A stretch of 64,000 bases of DNA, from contig CAVWFB010000002.1 of NCBI GenBank assembly GCA_963754265.1, positions 62,001 to 126,000 of the forward strand, in the 5' to 3' direction. This document shows positions 1 through 9,183 of the stretch, piece after piece (the stretch's first letter is position 1; each line of letters starts with the position of its first letter). The notes under the pieces were generated by a model. It worked only from the letters and a program-made list of their open reading frames with translations. It did no database searches and was not told the origin of the DNA. This stretch comes from AC-32 sp963754265. Lineage in GTDB: Bacteria > Actinomycetota > Thermoleophilia > Gaiellales > Gaiellaceae. Both the position numbers and the translations under genes were made by a program.

Positions 1-679
1 CGAGCGTCCTCGTGACGGTGTCGGGGCCGGCGTCGAACACCTTTCCGTTCGAGAGCTGGAACATGAACGGATAGAGAGGCGACGTCAGCCTCGCGCTCGT
101 GAGGTCGGTCCACGTGTTGGTCTTGTAGTTGTAGATCTCGGGCAGCGAGTTGACCGCTGCGTCCTCCATCGGGTGCGGCTGTCCGGCGCGGTCCTGGACG
201 ATGTTGTCGCCCGAGAAGACGAGCGCGCGTCCGTCCGCCAGCTGGGTGACGGTCGGGTACCAGCGGCCGACGGTCATGTCGGGCCCCCGGAAGTACGTCT
301 TCGAGACCGGGTCGAAGATCGTCGTGTCCGCGAGACCGAGGTCCGAGTCGATGTGGCCACCGGCGATCAGGGTGCGGCCGTTGGGCAGCTGGGTGTGGCC
401 CGCGCAGAAGAGGTTCCTCGAGTACGGGACGCCGATGAAGGTTCCCGAGGGATCCCAGAGGCGCATCGAGTTCGGCGCCAGGCACCAGCCGTCCCAGGCG
501 AGGACCTGCCCCGTCGGCTCCAGAGACATGTCCACCGCAACCAAGGGCCACGAGACCGGCGCGCTCCACTGTCCGACCTGATCGGGAGGAAGGCCCGCGG
601 CGCGCGAGCCGCCGAGCAGCATGAGCCCGAAGACGACCGCACACGTGGCGAGCGCCAGGCGGTGCCACGACGGGATCAT
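1..679 (-). CDS. Galactose-oxidase-like kelch protein, N-terminal part
   Basis: Reading leftwards from an ATG at 679 the frame stays open to the window edge, so about 226 N-terminal residues are visible and the C-terminus is missing. A basic start and hydrophobic segment (residues 7-23) ending in an Ala-rich stretch near residue 28 predicts export. Kelch-type strands follow, for example GHTQLPNGRTLIAGG at 94-108 and TVGRWYPTVTQLADGR at 136-151, the pattern seen in galactose oxidase and glyoxal oxidase (beta-propeller copper radical oxidases). The copper ligands lie in the part outside the window, so enzymatic activity cannot be judged. A purely structural secreted beta-propeller is the alternative. 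Confidence 0.75.
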   Translation of the reverse strand, partial: MIPSWHRLALATCAVVFGLMLLGGSRAAGLPPDQVGQWSAPVSWPLVAVDMSLEPTGQVLAWDGWCLAPNSMRLWDPSGTFIGVPYSRNLFCAGHTQLPNGRTLIAGGHIDSDLGLADTTIFDPVSKTYFRGPDMTVGRWYPTVTQLADGRALVFSGDNIVQDRAGQPHPMEDAAVNSLPEIYNYKTNTWTDLTSARLTSPLYPFMFQLSNGKVFDAGPDTVTRTL

Positions 680-850
680 CCGCCAGAGACGTTGGGTGTG
701 GGCAGCCGTTGTCCGCACGGTCAAGCTGGCGGGGACCCCGCCGACACTGCCTTTGTTAACCCGCGCGTGTGTTGGTGACAACGGCCGCAGGTCCAGGCCG
801 ACCTGGCCGTGCGTCGAGGTTCCACACGGAGGCGAGACGGCTTGCCGCGC

Positions 851-890
851 CGCATTCGCATCAGGAACGTCGCATTCGCATCAGGAACGC
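851..890. repeat. 20-base tandem repeat, two copies
   Basis: Two adjacent 20-base units (851-870 and 871-890) differ only at the last base. The second contains the TGA stop of the minus-strand membrane protein gene. A decayed third unit may follow at 891-900 (cgggttcgca). A recent slippage duplication at the gene end is the simplest reading. Confidence 0.7.
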
Positions 891-2041
891 CGGGTTCGCA
901 CGGGGATGCGCAGGGCGACGCGTTCGAGCGCGCCGCCGCGCTCGCCGACGTGAGCGGCGACACGCTCGGTCGCGAGGGCCAGCCCGTAGGCGGCCATCGG
1001 CACGAACACGAGCTCGAGCCGGAAGGCGCTGAAGACCGGCGCCGCGAGGACGTAGCCGAACGCGACCACGACTCCGGCGGTCAGCAAAGAGGGCCAGACC
1101 TCTGAGAGCCGTCTCCGGACGAGCAGCACCAGCGCGACAACGCCCCCGACGAGGAAGAGCGCGGTGTACCACTCGCCGCGGCGGAGGAAGCCGACGTTCG
1201 CGCGCACGAGCTCGAAGACGGCGTGGGGGTAATGGCTCGCGACGAACGCCCACGAGGTGTCGCTCGGCACCTGGGAGTTGTTGACGAGCAGCGCGAGCAG
1301 GTCGCGCGCAGGCGTCGTGAACACCAGGAGGGCGGGTAACGCTGCGACGACCCCGGTCACGAAAAGCGTCACCGGCATGCGGGTGCGGAACCGGAGCGCG
1401 CACCAGCCTGCCGCGAGGACCGGGATCCACGTGCTGTCGCGGACGAGGGAGAGGAGCGCGATCGCACCGATCCAGAGCAGCAGCCAGCGTCGACCCCGCT
1501 CGAGGGCCAGCAGGGCGGCCGCGAAAGCGACGATCTCGAGCGCGAGCCCCCAGCTGTCGGTGAGTGGATACGAGGAATGGTCGACGAGCGGGGGCAGGAA
1601 CGCCGCGGCCGCGGCCACCCCCGCTGCGATCGCAAGCCGGAAGCGGAGGAGCAGCAGGCCGAAGAGCGCGAGGATCGACGCGACGTAACCGCCGAGCGAG
1701 AGATAGAGCAGCGAACGGTCGCCGGCCAGCGGGTACAGCGCCGCGGCAGCGAGCGGCACGGCGAGGCGCCGCTCGTAGAAGGGCTCGTTGTACTTCACCC
1801 AGGCGGGGTTGCCCGTCTTCTGCGGATCTCTCGCCCGCAGCTTCGCGGAGATCGGCCCTTCGAACGTCCGCCTCAGCGCGGCGTCATGCCCCGTGCCTCG
1901 GATCTCGAGCACGCGCGCCTGGTAGTAGAGCCCATCCGGCGTCCATTTCACCGGAGCATCGAACGCAGGCCATACGGCCAGGCACGCGAGGACAGCGAGC
2001 CCCAGGGCGACCACGCCTGTCAGCAACCTCCGCACCTCCAT
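881..2041 (-). CDS. Polytopic membrane protein, possible lipid-linked-sugar glycosyltransferase
   Basis: A 386-residue protein with an N-terminal membrane segment (about residues 5-25), a roughly 75-residue extracytoplasmic loop containing WTPDGLYYQARVLEIRG, then about eight further hydrophobic helices. The arrangement (first helix, large loop with acidic residues, many helices) resembles the GT-C fold of family 39/87 mannosyl- and arabinosyltransferases, but I see no diagnostic motif, so this is an inference from topology and from the neighbouring glycan genes. The start ATG at 2041 is the first in frame. It is divergent from wecB with 144 bases between them. Confidence 0.6.
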   Translation of the reverse strand: MEVRRLLTGVVALGLAVLACLAVWPAFDAPVKWTPDGLYYQARVLEIRGTGHDAALRRTFEGPISAKLRARDPQKTGNPAWVKYNEPFYERRLAVPLAAAALYPLAGDRSLLYLSLGGYVASILALFGLLLLRFRLAIAAGVAAAAAFLPPLVDHSSYPLTDSWGLALEIVAFAAALLALERGRRWLLLWIGAIALLSLVRDSTWIPVLAAGWCALRFRTRMPVTLFVTGVVAALPALLVFTTPARDLLALLVNNSQVPSDTSWAFVASHYPHAVFELVRANVGFLRRGEWYTALFLVGGVVALVLLVRRRLSEVWPSLLTAGVVVAFGYVLAAPVFSAFRLELVFVPMAAYGLALATERVAAHVGERGGALERVALRIPVRTRRS

Positions 2042-2185
2042 CAGCGTCGCGCCCGCGGAAGCGGAGCGACACCCCCAGATGGCCAGGATTCGCTCATCTG
2101 CTGGGAAGTCAGCACCTGAAGCCCGTTCCTCGGACCGGTCGATCGAGGGTCGAGTTGCACGACCGGGCGCTCAACAATTCGAGGG

Positions 2186-3367
2186 ATGGTTGTGTGGCGT
2201 CAACTCGTTGTGCACGTGGTCGGCGCGCGTCCGAACTACATGAAGGTCGCGCCCGTCTACGCCGAGCTCGAACGGCTCGGAAACGTCGAGCAACGCCTGA
2301 TTCACACGGGCCAGCACTACGACCGCGAGATCAACGACGTCTTCTTCGCCGAGCTCCCTCTGCCGACCCCGCACGAGCAGCTCGCGGTCGGCTCGGGATC
2401 TCACGCCGAGCAGACGGCGCGCGCAATGGTCGAGCTCGAGCGCGTGTTCCTGGAGCTCCAGCCGGATCTGGTCGTCGTTCCGGGAGACGTCAACTCGACG
2501 CTCGCAGCGGCGCTCGCGGCCGTGAAGCTCAACATTCCCGTGTGCCATCTGGAAGCGGGGCTGCGCAGCTTCGACACCACGATGCCCGAGGAGCACAACC
2601 GCCGGCTGACAGACCACGTCTCGACGCTGCTCCTGACGCACTCGGAGGATGCGAACGTCAACCTGGCGGCCGAAGGGATCGCCGACGAGAAGGTCGCGTT
2701 CGTCGGCAACACGATGATCGATACGCTGCTCGCGAACGTCGAGGCCGCCCGCGCACTCGAGGTCTGGCGCGAGTTCGGATTGCCGAACCGCGGCTACGTG
2801 CTCGTCACGCTGCACCGGCCCGCGCTGGTCGACGACGAGCGCCTGGTCGGGGAGACACTCCGTGGGCTCGAGGAGATCGCGCGCGAGATTCCGGTCGTGT
2901 TCCCGGTGCATCCGCGGACACGCGAGCGCTTGGAGTCGGCCGGCGCGGTCGCCGAGCGAGTCAAGCTGGTCGCGCCGCTCTCGTACACGCGCTTCCTGTC
3001 CCTGCAGACGGGTGCGGCGGCGGTCGTCACGGACTCGGGCGGCGTCCAGGAGGAGACGACGGCGCTCGGGATCCCGTGCTTCACGCTCCGCGACAACACG
3101 GAGCGGCCCGTGACCGTCACCCAGGGCACAAACGTGGTGCTCGGGCTGAGCCCCGAGCGGCTCGCGGAGATCCCGGGGCGCCTGCGCCAGACTCGCCGGA
3201 CGGTCGTCCCGCCTCTCTGGGACGGTCTCGCCGGTGGGCGTGCGGCCCTGGCGATCGAGGAGCTCGTGGACGCCCGCGAGCCGGCACCCGTCGAGGTGCC
3301 CTCGCGGATTCGGCGCCGACTGCTCGGGCGGTCGGTACCCGTGGCCGCGACTGCGCCCGCCGGCTAG
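2186..3367 (+). CDS. wecB: UDP-N-acetylglucosamine 2-epimerase (non-hydrolysing)
   Basis: Interconverts UDP-GlcNAc and UDP-ManNAc in the cytoplasm for surface polysaccharide or teichoic-type polymers. The 393 residues match the family length. Recognisable motifs are VVGARPNYMKVAPV near residue 10, HTGQHYD near 40, HLEAGLRS near 118, PEEHNR near 135 and DSGGVQEETT near 280, which line the nucleotide-sugar site. Start ATG at 2186 follows a GAGGG-like ribosome site. It stands alone on the plus strand and converges on the NAD epimerase gene with 12 bases between stops. ManNAc made here could feed the glycan built by the adjacent glycosyltransferase and flippase. Confidence 0.93.
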   Translation: MVVWRQLVVHVVGARPNYMKVAPVYAELERLGNVEQRLIHTGQHYDREINDVFFAELPLPTPHEQLAVGSGSHAEQTARAMVELERVFLELQPDLVVVPGDVNSTLAAALAAVKLNIPVCHLEAGLRSFDTTMPEEHNRRLTDHVSTLLLTHSEDANVNLAAEGIADEKVAFVGNTMIDTLLANVEAARALEVWREFGLPNRGYVLVTLHRPALVDDERLVGETLRGLEEIAREIPVVFPVHPRTRERLESAGAVAERVKLVAPLSYTRFLSLQTGAAAVVTDSGGVQEETTALGIPCFTLRDNTERPVTVTQGTNVVLGLSPERLAEIPGRLRQTRRTVVPPLWDGLAGGRAALAIEELVDAREPAPVEVPSRIRRRLLGRSVPVAATAPAG

Positions 3368-3379
3368 CTCGTTCACGAG

Positions 3380-4372
3380 CTACGCACCGGCGGCGGCGCG
3401 GGCCTCGCGAATCGCCCGATGCCACTCGACCGTCTCGCGCAGACCCTCCGCGAGGCCGATCTGGGCCTCGAAGCCCAGTAGCCGCCGCGCCTTCGCGGTG
3501 TCCGGCGTTCGGTGACGGACGTCCTGGTACTTGCCCGGCAGCGACTCGTAGGGGATGAACCGTGTCCGGAGCGGCTCCGGCGGCAACCCGAGCTCGGCCT
3601 GAACCAGGCGGGCGAGCTCGAGGATGGTGATCGTCTCCGTGCCGCCGAGGTTGATCACCTCGCCTCGCGCCTCCGGCCGTTCCAGCGCGCGCACGATCCC
3701 GGCCGCCGTGTCCCGCACGTGCGTGAACGTTCGGGTCTGCCGGCCGTCGCCGTGGATCTCCATCGGCTCGCCGTCCAGCATGGACTCGATGAAGGTCACG
3801 ACCGGGCCACCCCACCAGCTCAGGTGGTTGCGCGGCCCGTAGGCGTTGAAGAGCCGGAGGATCGTGATGCGCAGCCCGTTCTCGTCCGCGAGAGCGAGCC
3901 CGTAGTGCTCGTCGTACATCTTCGAGACGGCATAAGCCCAGCGCTTCGTCGTAGGTGGACCGATCACGAGCTCTCCGTCCTCCGAATAGGGAGGAGTTCC
4001 GTTGCCGTAGACGTCCGAAGTCGAGGTGAAGACGAGGTCGGCGTCCAGCGACAGCGCGACGGCACACGCCGCCTCCATCCCCTTGGCGTTCACGTTGAGC
4101 GTCGAAAGCGTGCCCCCGAAGCGCGGGATCTTCTTCGCCGCGAGGTGGACGATCGCCTCGCAGCCCGAGAACGCGCGGCGCAGCTCCCGCTGGCGCGCGC
4201 AGTCGAACACCTCGAGCTGAAAGCGCTCGTGGTCCAGGAACGACGCGATGTTGGAGACGGACCCGTACGAGAGGTCGTCCACCGCCACGACCTCGAAGCC
4301 CTTGGAGAGCAATGCCTCGCAGACGTGCGACCCGACGAGGCCCGCCGCTCCGGTTACGCCGACCTTGGTCAT
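3380..4372 (-). CDS. NAD-dependent sugar-nucleotide epimerase/dehydratase
   Basis: Extended short-chain dehydrogenase of 330 residues. The Rossmann motif GAAGLVGSH sits at residues 8-16, an acidic residue (VDDLSYGS) follows strand 2 and sets NAD preference, TSTSDVYGN (about 115) supplies the catalytic Ser, and YAVSK (about 147) gives the Tyr/Lys pair. This is the layout of UDP-glucose 4-epimerases and related dehydratases; the exact sugar cannot be read from sequence. The ATG at 4372 overlaps the preceding stop as ATGA, so it is the third gene of a coupled trio after the glycosyltransferase and FAD oxidoreductase. Confidence 0.85.
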   Translation of the reverse strand: MTKVGVTGAAGLVGSHVCEALLSKGFEVVAVDDLSYGSVSNIASFLDHERFQLEVFDCARQRELRRAFSGCEAIVHLAAKKIPRFGGTLSTLNVNAKGMEAACAVALSLDADLVFTSTSDVYGNGTPPYSEDGELVIGPPTTKRWAYAVSKMYDEHYGLALADENGLRITILRLFNAYGPRNHLSWWGGPVVTFIESMLDGEPMEIHGDGRQTRTFTHVRDTAAGIVRALERPEARGEVINLGGTETITILELARLVQAELGLPPEPLRTRFIPYESLPGKYQDVRHRTPDTAKARRLLGFEAQIGLAEGLRETVEWHRAIREARAAAGA

Positions 4373-5694
4373 GCCGCCGCCCTCTCTCGCGCGGGGAGCC
4401 GCTCGAGGATCCCCGGCAGCACCCGCTCCGCTACGCCCGTCACAGCCTGCCCGCTGACGATCTCCGGGTAGACGTGGGCGGTCGACGCAAGCGCGAGGCC
4501 CGGCACGGAGAACATGTCGGGCAGATTCCTCGCGCCGCCGACGGTATGCACCGGCTCGGTGACGCGTGCGCGCTGGACGACCGAGGCGAGGATGTCCTCG
4601 TCGCGCAGGTCGAAGATCGTCTTCGCATGCGCGACGAACTCGCGCTCGATCTCTTCGGCCGGACGTTCGTGGAGTGGCGAAGAGGGATCGACGTACTTCG
4701 ACACGTAGACGAGATGGCCGCCGACCTTGTCCGGATCGACGACGTGCGTCGTCTCGACGACGGTCGTCAACGGAACCCTGCGGTCGGTGATGTTCAGGTG
4801 GTAGTACGGGCTGATGCTCCGTCGCGTCCGCAGCAGGAGGCAGACGACGCCGAGGTAGCGGCAGTGGTCGGGCGGCGCCATCGGAAGGAGCTCCGGCGCC
4901 AGCAGGCTACGAGCCATCGGCGGGGCGAGCGTGCAGAGGATGAAGTCGAACGGCCGGAAGACGCCCTCGACGGCAAGGCCCTCCGCGCCGCCGGAGCCGC
5001 CGCCCACGATCTGCTCCACGGACGTGCCGGCGTGGATCTCGCCGCCGAGCTCCCGGATCTTGTGCTCGAGCGCGTCGATGAGCGTCTGGTAGCCGCCTTC
5101 GAGCCAGCCCATCACCTCGGCGCCCGACTTGTCGCGCGTCTTGGACATCCTGCGCGTGCGCGCCCAGATGTAGGTGGCCGGCAGGTCGTCGTACCGTCCG
5201 TCGAACTTCGAGTCCAGCAGCGGGGCCCACATCCGCTCGAGCACGTTCTTGCCGGAGCGGCGCCGGAGCCAGTCGAGGAGCGGGGTCTCGTCGAGCTCGT
5301 CGTGGGTCTTCGTGAGCTGGCAGCGCGCGACGAACGCCCCGAGTCGTAGGCGGTCGTGCAGCCGCAGCAGCGGAAATGTCAGGAGCTCCTTGGGCGAGGT
5401 CATCGAGAACAGCCGCCCGTCGCCGTAGAAGCCGACCTTGGTCGGGCGAAAGCGGAACCGGTCGCCGAGCCCGAGCTCCTCGGCGAGACCGCGAACGCGG
5501 TCGTCGGTCGGGAGGACGACGTGGTAGAAGCGATCGACGGGGTAGCCGTCGAAATCGAATGACCCCACGAGCCCGCCGAGGTCGGACGAGCGCTCGTAGA
5601 GTGCGACTCGAACGCCTTTCTGCGCGAGTCGGTAGGCAGCGGTCATCCCGAGGATGCCCCCGCCGACGATCGCGACGCTCGGAGGGCCGTTCAC
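4369..5694 (-). CDS. FAD-dependent oxidoreductase of a glycan cluster (protoporphyrinogen-oxidase/UGM-like fold)
   Basis: A 441-residue flavoprotein. The dinucleotide-binding motif AIVGGGILGMTAAYRLAQ opens the protein right after the start, and a second FAD segment (LCTLAPPMARSLL) lies mid-protein. The gene starts at GTG 5694, not further upstream, because this GTG overlaps the glycosyltransferase stop as GTGA and places the Rossmann motif at the N-terminus. Such NAD(P)/FAD proteins, distantly related to UDP-galactopyranose mutase and amine oxidases, recur beside family 2 glycosyltransferases in polysaccharide loci, but their substrate is generally unknown. A sugar or polyprenyl-linked substrate is inference from context. 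Confidence 0.75.
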   Translation of the reverse strand: MNGPPSVAIVGGGILGMTAAYRLAQKGVRVALYERSSDLGGLVGSFDFDGYPVDRFYHVVLPTDDRVRGLAEELGLGDRFRFRPTKVGFYGDGRLFSMTSPKELLTFPLLRLHDRLRLGAFVARCQLTKTHDELDETPLLDWLRRRSGKNVLERMWAPLLDSKFDGRYDDLPATYIWARTRRMSKTRDKSGAEVMGWLEGGYQTLIDALEHKIRELGGEIHAGTSVEQIVGGGSGGAEGLAVEGVFRPFDFILCTLAPPMARSLLAPELLPMAPPDHCRYLGVVCLLLRTRRSISPYYHLNITDRRVPLTTVVETTHVVDPDKVGGHLVYVSKYVDPSSPLHERPAEEIEREFVAHAKTIFDLRDEDILASVVQRARVTEPVHTVGGARNLPDMFSVPGLALASTAHVYPEIVSGQAVTGVAERVLPGILERLPARERAAA

Positions 5695-6506
5695 GACGAT
5701 GGCAGGGCGCCGGCCCACCGCAGGCGGAGCAGCATCCGCCAGTAGGCCAGCATCGTTCGAACGACGGGCATCTTGCTCTTGCCGAGCCGGCGGCTCCAGT
5801 CCAGCGGAACCGGAACCTCCTCGACGCGAACGCCGAGAGCCGTGAGCTTGACCAGGATCTCGGCCTTGCAAGCGAAACCGGCTTCACGCACGAAGTCGTC
5901 GCCGTAGCGGTCGAATCCGAGCCGGAGCGTCGACGCGCGATAGACGCGGAAGAACGAGGACACGGTCTTGGCCTTCAGACCGAGGGCCCGGCGCACGACG
6001 AAGCCGGCCGAATGGCTGAGGAGGCGGCGCACCGCTCCCACGTTCACCATCCGCCAGTCGGCGACCACGAGCTCTGCGCCCGCCTCCGCGCTCTGCAGCA
6101 TCAGCGGCAGGGCGTCCAGGTCGCTCGTCGTGTCGCCCTCGAGCGTCACGACGAGCGCGTCGTCCGCACAGTCGGCCAGCACCGCCTCGAAGCCGGCGCG
6201 GAAAGCTGCGCCCGGCCCCTGGTTGCGCTCCAATCGGACGAGCTCGACCGGGACCGGACCGCGATATGCCTGGACAAGGCCGGGCGTTCCGTCGGTCGAG
6301 CCGTCGTCGACCAGGACGAGGCGGCCGCCGTTCTGGAACAGCGCGGGACGCGCTTCGAAGTCGGCGAGCAGCCGGGGCAGGTTCTCCGCCTCGTTGTAGA
6401 CCGGAACGACGAACACGAGCGTCGTGTGGCCGACGACGGGATTGCCGTTCCAGGCCGTCGCCGAGCCCTGTCGTTCCGCTTCTGCGGAAATGCCGCCTGA
6501 CGCCAT
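5691..6506 (-). CDS. Family 2 glycosyltransferase (polyprenyl-phosphate type)
   Basis: A 271-residue GT-A enzyme likely using a nucleotide sugar and a lipid acceptor at the inner membrane face. Visible motifs are VVPVYNEAENLP near residue 35, VDDGSTDGTPG near 65, the metal-site region EGDTTSDLDAL near 120, and a basic SRRLGKSKM near the C-terminus, as in DPM1-like synthases. No C-terminal membrane helices are evident. I chose ATG 6506 because a strong GAGGGGAAGA ribosome site sits just before it; an upstream in-frame start at 6698 would add a non-conserved 64 residues. It is the first gene of the coupled trio. Confidence 0.85.
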   Translation of the reverse strand: MASGGISAEAERQGSATAWNGNPVVGHTTLVFVVPVYNEAENLPRLLADFEARPALFQNGGRLVLVDDGSTDGTPGLVQAYRGPVPVELVRLERNQGPGAAFRAGFEAVLADCADDALVVTLEGDTTSDLDALPLMLQSAEAGAELVVADWRMVNVGAVRRLLSHSAGFVVRRALGLKAKTVSSFFRVYRASTLRLGFDRYGDDFVREAGFACKAEILVKLTALGVRVEEVPVPLDWSRRLGKSKMPVVRTMLAYWRMLLRLRWAGALPSS

Positions 6507-6731
6507 TCTTCCCCTCGTTGAGTCGCTCTTCCCCTCGAGCCCGAAGCTCGTTTCGTTGAGGGTATGGAGAGCCGCGCGGTGCAACCAGACCAGGAACGAA
6601 AAACCCACCACGCGCGTGGGCGCTAGCCGATCGGGTAGGGCCGCAGCGAAACTCTCTCCGTCCGGGGATTTCCCTGATTGCGGGCGGGAACCCATCATCT
6701 ACTTCATGGGCTGGCGGCGTCCGGGGCATCG

Positions 6732-8057
6732 ATGAGCGCGCACGCTGCGGCGACGGTCGACCGCGCCCAAGCCCCTGCGCGCCCGCCGCGGCTCGAGCTG
6801 ACGGGCACGGGGCTGCTCTCCGCCGCGATGGCGGTCGCGGGCGTACTTGCCTACGCCTTCCACATCCTCTCCGCGCGGACGCTCACCACCGACGAGTACG
6901 GCCAGATCGCGGCGCTCTGGGCCGCCCTGTTCATCGCGGTGGTCGTGCTGTTCCGACCACTCGAGCAGACGACCTCCCGGGCGGTTGCCGATCGCCTCAC
7001 CCGTGGGCAGGAAGCGACAACCGTTCTCCGGTCGGTCGCGATCGTCTACGGGTGCTTGTTGGTCTTCGTCGGGATAACGGCCCTGTTCGCCTGGGGAACG
7101 CTCACGCATGGGCTGTTCGACGGAACGTCGTTCATGACGGCAATGCTCGTTGTGGGCATCGCGGGGTACGGCTTCCAGTACGTCGTCCGCGGCATCCTCG
7201 GAGGCATGCGCCGCTTCCGAGGCTTGAGCGGGATCCACGTCACCGACGGCTCGGTCCGGCTACTCGTGGCGCTTCCCCTTCTCGCCGTCGCGTCGAAGGA
7301 GACCGCGGCTGCCGCCCTCGCGGCCGCCGGCCTTCTCGGCGCGATCCTGCCGCTGTGGCGCTCTCGGGCCGAGGTCGCCGGCCTCAAGCTCGGCGCGACC
7401 GGGGAGCATTTCCAGCTTCGAACCGCGCTCCGCTTCGCCATCCCTGCCGCCGTGATCGCCGGCGCAGACCAGCTGCTGGTCAACGGCGCGCCGTTGCTCG
7501 TCATCGGCGCAGGCGGACGCGACGCGACGAAGACTGCTGCCGTCGTGTTCGCCGCGACGATGCTCGTCCGCGTCCCGGTCTTTCTGTTCTCGGGCGTGGC
7601 GGGATCGATCCTGCCGAACCTGGCACGGCTGAACGCCGCCGACGATCACAGGCGTTTCACCAGCACCGTGACCCACGTGTGCTTCGTCTTTGCCGGAGCG
7701 ACGGTGGCGATCATCGCGGTTGCCGCAGCCTTCGGGCCGGCGGCGATGCGGCTCGTCTACGGGCCCGCGTACCACGCACCGGCCTCCGATCTCGCGCTGC
7801 TCGGCTTGGGAGCCGGCTGCTATCTCGCGTCGGCGACGATCTCACAAGCGCTTCTCGCGATGGACCGTGCTTCGCGTGGTGCGGTGGCCTGGGCGATCTC
7901 TGCGGCGCTCTTCGTGTGCGTGGTGGTGTTCGCGCCCGGAGACGACCTGCGACGCGTCTCCCTCGGGATCGCCCTGGCGATGGCGGCGAGCACCCTGCTC
8001 CTCTCGCTCGTCTTCGCACGCCGGGCCCGAGGCCGCACGGGCCCAAAGGCCTCCTAG
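6732..8057 (+). CDS. Polysaccharide flippase (Wzx/MATE-like)
   Basis: A 441-residue integral membrane protein with about twelve to fourteen hydrophobic helices, starting with LLSAAMAVAGVLAYAFHILS and carrying the early loop LTTDEYGQIAALW (compare LGPEEFGxY in oligosaccharide flippases). It would move a lipid-linked glycan across the membrane. The start ATG 6732 (MSAHAAATVD) is preferred over an in-frame codon 54 bases upstream that gives an unlikely leader. It is divergent from the glycosyltransferase trio, with 225 bases between, and followed nine bases later by a small membrane protein gene, probably cotranscribed. Confidence 0.8.
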   Translation: MSAHAAATVDRAQAPARPPRLELTGTGLLSAAMAVAGVLAYAFHILSARTLTTDEYGQIAALWAALFIAVVVLFRPLEQTTSRAVADRLTRGQEATTVLRSVAIVYGCLLVFVGITALFAWGTLTHGLFDGTSFMTAMLVVGIAGYGFQYVVRGILGGMRRFRGLSGIHVTDGSVRLLVALPLLAVASKETAAAALAAAGLLGAILPLWRSRAEVAGLKLGATGEHFQLRTALRFAIPAAVIAGADQLLVNGAPLLVIGAGGRDATKTAAVVFAATMLVRVPVFLFSGVAGSILPNLARLNAADDHRRFTSTVTHVCFVFAGATVAIIAVAAAFGPAAMRLVYGPAYHAPASDLALLGLGAGCYLASATISQALLAMDRASRGAVAWAISAALFVCVVVFAPGDDLRRVSLGIALAMAASTLLLSLVFARRARGRTGPKAS

Positions 8058-8066
8058 CTGACCGGC

Positions 8067-8687
8067 GTGGAGCGTACGCGCCCGTCTCGCGGGAACCACG
8101 TCGCCTGGGTCTGGCTGGGCACGGCAGTCGTCGGCGTCCTGGCGCTCGCTGCCGGGCTCGCCGCTCGCTCCTGGTGGCTGAATCCGGCCTTCCAACGATC
8201 CCCGTTCAGGTGGACGAGCATCCTTGCCATCCTGATCGCGGCGGGCTGCGCGGTCGTGTTGGCGAGGCGCGAGCGGGGGAAGCCGCGCCTCCTGCTCGCG
8301 ATCGGGCTGGCCTACATCGCGGTCGACAACGCCCTGGGCCTGCACCAGCGCCTCGCCGCCGACCTCGACCTCCGCGCCCTTACGAGCCTCGAAGAGGGTG
8401 CGGTCCCGCTCGTCGCGAACACGCTACTGCTGGGCGTGGTGGCCGTCCTCTTGCTGCTCGAGCTCCGTTTGGCTCGACCGGCGTCGGCGATGATCGCCGC
8501 AGGCACCGCGTTGCTCGCCACCGCCCTCGCGGCGAGGTTCTGCGGGGGAGCGCTCGCCGCGCTCGACGGGCTCCCGACCGGTGAGCCACGTGCAGCCGGC
8601 GAGGCTGCGATGCATGCGTGCGGGCTCGCGGGCTGGATGCTCGTCGCCGCCGGCCTCCTCGTTCGTGCTCGAGAAGCGTCACGCTGA
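8067..8687 (+). CDS. Hypothetical membrane protein, five helices
   Basis: A 206-residue protein starting at GTG 8067. I do not recognise a family. Hydrophobic segments lie at about residues 14-32, 46-62, 72-90, 108-125 and 133-155, with a last one near 182-200. A short conserved-looking stretch AIGLAYIAVDNALGLHQRL sits between helices 3 and 4. It follows the flippase by nine bases, so a role in the same surface-glycan process is possible but unproven. Confidence 0.55.
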   Translation: MERTRPSRGNHVAWVWLGTAVVGVLALAAGLAARSWWLNPAFQRSPFRWTSILAILIAAGCAVVLARRERGKPRLLLAIGLAYIAVDNALGLHQRLAADLDLRALTSLEEGAVPLVANTLLLGVVAVLLLLELRLARPASAMIAAGTALLATALAARFCGGALAALDGLPTGEPRAAGEAAMHACGLAGWMLVAAGLLVRAREASR

Positions 8688-9183
8688 GCCGCCCGGGCCG
8701 AGCCCGCAGAAGGGCACTCGCGACCCGGCGAGAACACAGGCGAGGAGCCGGGTGCCTCGATCTCCTCTCTCCCGTGGGTGCTAGGGCCGCCTAGTTGCCC
8801 CGACATGAGCCGCAGAGAAAGGTCGCCCGGCTCTCCCACCACGCATTCGGCACAACCTGAGGAGTTTGGGCGACTAAGAGCGGCCGGGAGGATTGGAGAG
8901 CGCCTATCGACCGCTCTTGTCGCACGCGAACTCTACGAAGGAGGCGGAGTGGCTAGCAACGGCCGAACGGACGGTCTGAGCGGCTGTCTTTCGCTGAAAT
9001 GACTCCCAAAAGGGGTAGCGCTTGCGCCCGACGAGTGAACTCGAGGCAAATGGGAGAGGCCGTGGCCTGACGGCCCGCTGGTAGGCTGAAGGCACTACAG
9101 AGCGCGTACCTGGCCGGCCCGAAGCCCCCATCTACCCGTTCAGCAGTGGTAGGCATGGCCAGGCTCCCGGCGAAAGGCACTTG
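8688..9183. other. 496-base gap without a recognisable gene
   Basis: No reading frame here encodes anything I recognise, and short open frames on both strands lack ribosome sites and recognisable residues. I see no tRNA arms, rRNA signature or long hairpin. The last 20 bases hold a GAAAGG ribosome site for the cold-shock-like gene. The stretch may be decayed coding sequence or a long 5' leader. Confidence 0.5.

Noticed and set aside
8688..9183. Small gene or RNase P/tmRNA in the long gap
   Set aside because: No conserved RNA signature or credible coding frame on either strand.
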